DNA of 64,000 nt from Stichopus chloronotus (Eukaryota > Echinodermata > Holothuroidea > Aspidochirotida > Stichopodidae), in contig CM037845.1 in NCBI GenBank assembly GCA_021234535.1, forward strand, positions 3,810,501 to 3,874,500. Reading direction: 5' to 3'. Shown here piece after piece: positions 57,721 through 64,000 of this stretch. Numbering within the stretch: the stretch's first letter is position 1; each line of letters begins with the position of its first letter. Under the pieces are notes generated by a model, which saw only the letters and a program-made list of their open reading frames with translations, had not been told where the DNA came from and made no database searches. The position numbers and the translations under genes were made by a program.

Positions 57721-60700
57721 CTACTTCACTCTCTGTTTGATTCCGATTACACCACATGCTGCACGACCCCCTGCATTGCCAGTGGTTAGGCTCTGTTCAT
57801 GGCCACCTTTCCCAAGATCATCCACACCTTCGTGAACCTGACGGAGAGACAAAATGTGTAAAAGAAAGTCTGTATTAACTATAAAATGATGTGTTGATAT
57901 ACACTTACAGTTCCTTCTATCGGTCAGTAAGCAATAAAGGAGCACGTGAAGGAAATCCAACAAGCCAGCAATCACTTCAGCAGAACCTAAAAAATGTCAA
58001 GAAATGCTCCTTACACATTTCCACTGAAAATATGCAGCAGCTACAGATGTAATATATTGTTTCCTGAGTCCTCTGACCAATTATTATTATTTCCTGTCTG
58101 CCGTTCAAAAATCTGATCAAAGGCCCGTACATTGGGTATATACCTCTTGGAACTGAATTTCAAAAGCAGCAGATCCCTTCACTTATATGACTTGTGCAGT
58201 ATAAAATGACAGAGAGATCAGGCAGACTATACACTGGGAAACTGCTGTTTGCAAATGAGCAAACAACATCGAGCACTGCTTAATAATGTCCATTGGACTT
58301 AAACCTTAAAGCAAACTAAGTATAGTGTGCAAAATGCAATACGAGCAACAGCAATCGTAGTCCTTTTCCATCAACGAAAGAATGCCAATGAAATAGCAGC
58401 AGGTATGAAGGGGGTGCTTGTATAGCTGTAGGGGGTGACACTAGACACTTTCAGGTCACCTGAGGGCCGAGGCTCTCAGAAACAAATGAGATTAAAAATT
58501 TAAAATAACAAAGCAAATCAAGATGCTTGGCATGATGCCGAGAGAATAGGTATACATCTTTCTATAGCCGTCTTCCCATTTAAGTGAGCGTGGTGTATCT
58601 TATCTATAATTGCCTTGTTCCAGAGCCGTGTCCACATTTGCGTGAGCGCAGTAGGTCAATGTGTTTCATGAAAAAATGCACAAGCACTAAAGGTCACCAC
58701 TGCACTGTTATAATTACGTATGTTACCTGCTTTTGTACTACACAAATGCACAGCATGCAATTCAAGTCGCAACTGCACACTATATACCCTATACACAGCA
58801 TATACGCTTTTGACCTCCACCAAAAAACAATAGGCTTCTTCCTCTTTGTATGTCGCATCTATGTATTAAGTTTGAGAACTGTCAGAGTTTCTCTTCTTGA
58901 GAGGTCATGATAACAAGATTTTCAGTATTTGACCTCCAGTAGCGTCAGATGACCTTGACGTCCACCAAGAACAACAGACTTTTTCCTCTCAATATGTCGC
59001 AGCTATGTATCAGGTTTGAGAACTGTCACTGTTTCCCTTCTTGAGATATTGCCATAACAAGACTTTCAGTGTTTGACCTCTGGTGACCTCACATGGCCTG
59101 TGATCTCCACCAAAAACGACAGGGTTCTTCCTCTTGATATGAGGCATCTATGTACTAAGTTTGAAACTGTCAGAGTTTCCCTTCTTGAGATATTGTGATA
59201 ACAAGATTTTCAGTTTTTGACCTCTGGTGATCTCAGATGACCTTTGACCTCCACCACAAACAATAGGGTTCTTCCTCTCAACATGACACACATCTGTACT
59301 AAGTTTGAAAACTTTCAGTTTCCCTTTGTGAGACATTGCGATAACAACATTTTCTGTTTTCGATCTCTGGTAACCTCACCTGACTTTTGACCTCCACCAA
59401 AAACAATAGGGTTCTTCCTCTCAATATGGCGCATCTATGTACCAAGTTTGGGAAATTTCCAACTTTCCCTTCTTGAGATATCGCGATAAAAAGATTTCAG
59501 TGTTTGACCTCTGGTGACGTCAGATGACCTTTGATCTCCACCAAAAACAACAGAGTTTTCTCCTCTTAATATGGGGCATCTATGTACAAAGTTTAAAAAC
59601 TGTCAAGAGTTTCCCTTCTTGAGATACCATGATAACAAGGTTTTCAGTGCTTGACCTCTGCTGACCTCTGACCTCCACCAAAAACAATAGGGTTCTTCCT
59701 CTCAATATGGGGCATCTATGTACTGAGTTTGAGATCTGTCAGAGTTTCCCTTCTTGAAATATCAGGATAAGATTTTCAGTTTTTTACCTCTGGTGACCTC
59801 TGACCTACACAAACAACAATAGGGTTCTTCCTCTCAATATGGCACATATCTGTACTAAGTTTGAGAACTTTCAGAGTTTCCCTTCTTGAGATATTGAGAT
59901 AACAAGATTTTCAGTGTTTGACCTCTGGTGACCTCAGATGATCTTTGACCTCCACCAAAAATAATAGGAGTTTTCCTCTCAATATAGGGCATCTATGTAC
60001 CAAGTTTGGGAAATTTCCGACTTTCCCTTCTTGAGATATCTCGATAAGGAGCTGGGCATCACAAACACACGCACACATAGACACACGCAATGACGACCGC
60101 ATAGGTTTCTCTTTCCATCGAAGCCAAAAATGCATCAGCAAAGTACTACAGTTCCTGACAACAGAAAATTAGCTGTTTGAAAATCTTGGGTACCTTGTTG
60201 ATTTCTTGAGTAATCAATCATTTGAAGCCAATATCTGCTGTTTAAATTCCAAGTAAGGTTTTAATAAAATGCAACAAATTAGGAAGTCACTCTTTAACTT
60301 AATAGCACTGAGACACATGCAATTAGATGGAAATTTTATTGAAACGTGAAGATATTTGTCGCTGGATTTATCATGATTCTGGTTCCTTACCACAAGCGAT
60401 CTCCCGATGATGGAATGAGCACCAGACAAAGACATGACTGGATCGACAATGTTGACATTCGCAACGCCATCATCTCCTGCTTCAATGTTGCCAAGATCTC
60501 CTACATGTCTGTTGAGATAAAGGGACACTGTCATGCCAGCGCCTCAAAAACTGATGGCATGCATTTCTTCAATTTAAATTCACAGAGTACCACAACCAAA
60601 CTGTAGGAATGTCTCAGAACGATCTCTTGTCATGTAACCAACTCAAATGATGTACAGATATCTAAATATATATTTTCCTTCTCATGATGAATCGAAGCCG

Positions 60701-62370
60701 CTAAAAAATCTGTTCTCTCGCATGAATCACTCAGAGAACATCCTTCTCTTTTCCTTTACACATTTTTGCCTATGGGCATGACAACTAAGATCCCCTGATA
60801 TTACATGAAAGCTATTTTAAGAGAACGTAGGTATGTTGTGTCTAGCTGACCATGTTACCGTTTGCTACCTGAGCGGAATACAATCACCATAAGTTGATTA
60901 AAGTGGCCTAAGGCAATGAGGTAGGTAACAAGGTATGCCACACTCATTCTCCGTCTTAGTGTGTTAAGAAGAACAGACTTTTTAATGGTTTCAAGTCAGC
61001 ATGTTAACTGGAACTTAATGTATCAAACACATTATTACAATTAACCATTGAAACTGTTCATGCTAAATCATTACACTTATTGGTTTTGTATCATCCCACT
61101 GACGATGCAATCTCATAGCAACCTTAGAACCTTTCGAGGGACTCAGACCACTACATGGGAATGCCATTTTAGAGGATCGAGAAATAATAAAGCTATGACT
61201 TGGAGTAATGAATGACTTTAGTCAGAAGCCATCATTTGCCTTTTGATCTCCAGCTCCGTGTATAATTTATGAAGTCTTTGTCCGGATGCTACTTTTGCTC
61301 ACACCTCTCACTGAGTTTGCCCTACCTTTTCTCAGTGAACAAGAGAGAACAAAAAGGGTAACTCTGACATACTGACGGCAAAATAAAGACGCTGGATGAA
61401 ATCCAATTGTCAGAAAATCTTTTGGTCAGTTTTTACATTGCCAGTGTTCACAGCATGAACCATACATACATTTGTTCACACATAGACTGTCAATTATATT
61501 CCCTTTTTCTATGGGTATTTTAATCAAACTGGCCGGAAAAAGACCACTTTAAGATAAGCTAAAGGGGAAATCAGGGTTTATTTTCACAATTTGTTTCACT
61601 GCAATTCCCCACTGGTAGTTCTAACAATTATGATCAAGATTATCTCAAAACATGTGGACAATTTCAAGAAACAAGTCAAATTCGGTATAATCGTATGCTG
61701 TACCCCAGGCTGTCTTGTCATGTACATGAACGTTTATTTTTGGTACCTGACAAATATTAAGAGTTCTCATTCAACAGTAATTAATGCAATAATTAACGTT
61801 TCTTCTACCTTCAAACACCTCCCCAACGTCTCTATGTTTCGGTGAACAATCAGTTTAGAAAGGACAAATCGACTAAAGGAGAATTTTCTCAGTCAAACCC
61901 TGATTTCCCCTTTAAGAGTAAGGTAGAGACAGCGTTAAAGGTTATCAATAGTCCTGTTGAGACAGGTAAGTGAATAGCGAAGTAAATATTCACTTCCACA
62001 CTCACGAAACCTATTGAACTATATGTTGTATGAGTATGGAAGTAAAATTTATTTATGTAGGTTTTGGAAGACATGACAATTCTTACAGAAGTAAAAGAAA
62101 AAAAGTAATAAGACCATAAAAGGGGTTGGAGGACAGAGGAATGGAAAGCAAGCAGGATAAGACTGCTTTAAAGTAAATGCAAACTTGCCATACAGTAACT
62201 ATGTGTTGATTTGTAAGTTACTATACTGGTCTACAGTATGGAGCCTCCTAAAGCAATTTTGTGGACAGAGAACTCATTTGTATATTATCTATATACATAC
62301 CTGATCTCATCTGTTGGTCCACCGTGGGTTTTTCCGAGAGGGTTGAAGTGACCCCCAGCTGAAGTGCATC
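57721..62370 (-). CDS. SOD1: Cu/Zn superoxide dismutase SOD1, last three coding exons (5' part outside the window)
   Basis: Minus-strand exons are 62370-62301 (70 nt), 60508-60391 (118 nt) and 57837-57721 (117 nt with TAG). The first two match the lengths of human SOD1 exons 3 and 4, and intron positions and phases coincide. SOD1 converts superoxide to oxygen and hydrogen peroxide in the cytosol. Visible residues, in human numbering, are Cys57 (CTSAGG), His63 (HFNPL), His71 (HGGP), His80 and Asp83 (RHVGD), His120 (VVHEG), Arg143 and Cys146 (GRAACGVIG). All zinc ligands, the bridging histidine, one copper ligand and the disulfide pair are present. Copper ligands His46 and His48 lie in the missing exon. 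The C-terminus ends GIKQRVK, three residues beyond the human GIAQ. I found no exon 1 or 2 between 62371 and 64000, so intron 2 exceeds 1.6 kb. Confidence 0.95.
58800..60125 (-). mobile_element. Helentron-like core-repeat array in SOD1 intron 4
   Basis: Read on the minus strand, it starts CGATGGAAAGAGAAACCTAT GCGG, then TG-rich DNA (plus-strand CA at 60060-60090) and about nine to ten core units of 110-150 bp. The units are marked on the plus strand by TTTGACCTCCACCAAAAACA, AGGGTTCTTCCTCTCAATAT and TTTCCCTTCTTGAGATAT. Orientation matches SOD1. A 3' stem-loop end was not found. Related to the element at 48010-49728. Confidence 0.8.
61559..61915. mobile_element. TTAA MITE with perfect 17-bp terminal inverted repeats
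   Basis: In SOD1 intron 3. Termini AGGGGAAATCAGGGTTT are exact inverted copies. The right flank is TTAA and the left is CTAA, a one-base change from TTAA. Interior differs from the 26454-26806 element, but the ends are alike (GGGGAAAT compared with GGGAAAT), so this is probably a sister family mobilised by the same transposase type. Confidence 0.85.
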
Positions 62371-64000
62371 CTACAAAAAGAATGCGCAACTCATAAATAG
62401 CGGATATGCTACATACATATCTGGTCACTGCATACCTAAATTACAACAGACTTGGTCACTGCCAAAGTCATAGTTCTTAAAGACCGAGTTGAAGCTATGA
62501 TTTCTGTCCATTAGGGACCATTTTGGTCAAAAGTTCATTTGTTTAGTCAATTTTTAATCATTGCAAGATAGTCTTTTCAAAATTCGTATTTTTGGCACTG
62601 TATTTGGAAGAAGACTGCATTCATGACAGTAATTTTGAAGTTGTTCTATCAACTACTAATCCTTTCAATCACAAAGGACAGCATATTTGTTATTTCACAG
62701 CTCTTATAAAATTTCTAAAACATCAATCTTCTGCATCCAGATACAGTAACTAATGAGATGACACTGCCACAATAATTCACAGTTGACTCTCAAAACTTGT
62801 GTGAGTCAGGGAAATCTGCTAAAAATATTCTGTGTTCTCCACATAGCAGCAGTTTAGGGTGGCACACCCTCAAGTGAAATGTACCACCTCCATTAATTTG
62901 CAACCTAAAAATGGAGACCCAGGCAATGCTTTTTGGTTACGCATGCACTTCATTTGTGGCTCTGCACTCTCCCCCCCCCTTCCCCTCTATCTCAAAAATA
63001 TGGGAAGAACATTGCCTATGTTTGCACCTCCCACCCAAGCTGCATGTTATACAATTACATACTGTAATCAGGGAACTGTTGTTTAGATGGAAACAGAACA
63101 GCAAAATTTAAATGCCAGTACTTCAAGACCCCCCCAAATTGAGTGATTATAAACTGTGAAGTTGGCTCAAAGTTATTTCTTTCCTTTGTTCAACATTTTC
63201 AGTTCAATTCACCTAGCAACATAATTTAAGTCAACTAATCCTTACAAAGTAGCTTGCTACAAACAATGCTTTGATGTGTTGGTTTGTGCAGCCAACACTT
63301 AAAGAGCAGGTGGACTGTAACTCAACACGACTATTTACTTGAAATTAATGAGTACCTTTACCCCATCTCCTAACAACTTATCACATACAAATGAGGAATT
63401 ACAGAGGCAGAAGTCTAAATTTTGGACAAACTGCTGCAGAGGAAGTTTTCTAAAATAGCGAGATATTAGTGTTTTTACTGGGTAGAAAATTTGTACCCGG
63501 GTACCTGAACGCCATTACCCGTCGGGTACCCGATTGTCAAGGTACAACTTTGTATGTGGCTTTGAAATTGTAAAGGCCTAAGCCTTCAATTCACAGCACA
63601 ATCCACCGCTTCTCTCTACGGTCGACTACTGAGTGCTTTAGGCCTACTTCACAGGTTATTGTTGTTGGATTTTTTTTTTTGTAACTAGAGCACAAATTGG
63701 TGCAGAAGCTCATACCTCAACATATATCATTATGTCAAATTATAGGTACCACTGAGTATCATTATACCAAATCATCAACACTGTACAAGAAAATCTGTAG
63801 GACTGCACAATTTTCAGAATTTCATAAACTAGAGCCCCAACATTGCAGAAGTTTGATCTTTTAGACTAACTGAAGTTCATGAAACAATTCAAAGTGCCCC
63901 TTTAAGTACAAATACTGGTCAACATACCTGAGGGCAATACAGAGTTTCAGTTAGCATAGCAACTAACACTGTACAATTACTCAATTATCATTCATGCACC
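62371..64000 (-). other. SOD1 intron 2 (partial); no coding sequence seen
   Basis: I looked on the minus strand for the exon coding the copper-ligand HVHEFGD-type motif and did not find it. The stretch has a GTACCCGGGTACC palindrome (63493-63505) with a nearby GGGTACCC (63524-63531), a run of C and pyrimidines at about 62970-62990, and CCCCTTTAA (63897-63905), which could be a MITE end without a visible partner. Confidence 0.6.

Noticed and set aside
60346..60606. Plus-strand frame near 60.4 kb
   Set aside because: Opposite strand of SOD1 exon 4.

Overview
The window is animal nuclear DNA: AT-rich, with intron-containing genes, GT-AG splice sites and many repeats. It looks like a marine invertebrate deuterostome. 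My best guess is an echinoderm, perhaps a sea cucumber, because a single SCAF4/SCAF8-type gene, an Ashwin gene and vertebrate-like PDSS2 and SOD1 genes occur together among Helentron-like repeats. The species is inference only.

Four protein genes can be modelled exon by exon. (1) Ashwin (minus, 7589-15183, 4 coding exons, 323 aa), a subunit of the metazoan tRNA-ligase complex. (2) PDSS2 (minus, 16837-20862, 5 coding exons, 399 aa), the non-catalytic subunit of the mitochondrial enzyme that makes the ubiquinone side chain. (3) A SCAF4/SCAF8 homologue (plus, 27535-53375, 14 coding exons, 1570 aa) with an N-terminal RNA polymerase II CTD-interacting domain, an RS domain, an RRM and a long Pro/Gly- then Arg/Asp-rich tail. 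(4) The last three coding exons of Cu/Zn superoxide dismutase SOD1 (minus, 57721-62370); its first exons lie beyond the right edge. PDSS2 and Ashwin are in tandem on the minus strand, PDSS2 and SCAF8 diverge across 6.7 kb, and SCAF8 and SOD1 converge across 4.3 kb. No shared pathway links the four genes.

Introns and intergenic DNA are full of mobile and tandem repeats. The most striking is a family with subterminal inverted repeats GATTCCTTGCC, a (TG)n tract, roughly 110-150 bp core repeats, a 3' stem-loop followed by CTGG, and insertion at TT. This is the layout of non-autonomous Helentron-associated elements (HINE, DINE-1 or 'pearl' types). Three intact copies (35103-36778, 38884-40477, 42693-44282) lie in sense orientation inside SCAF8 introns; two of them carry a fragment resembling a BEL/Pao gag. 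A 247-bp tandem duplication preserves the empty site of one copy. Other elements are a TTAA-flanked MITE family (four copies), a hAT-like element, a CACTA-ended short element, a Ty1/copia RNase H fossil and several minisatellites. The first 7.3 kb, most of 20.9-27.5 kb and 62.4-64 kb contain no gene I can recognise.
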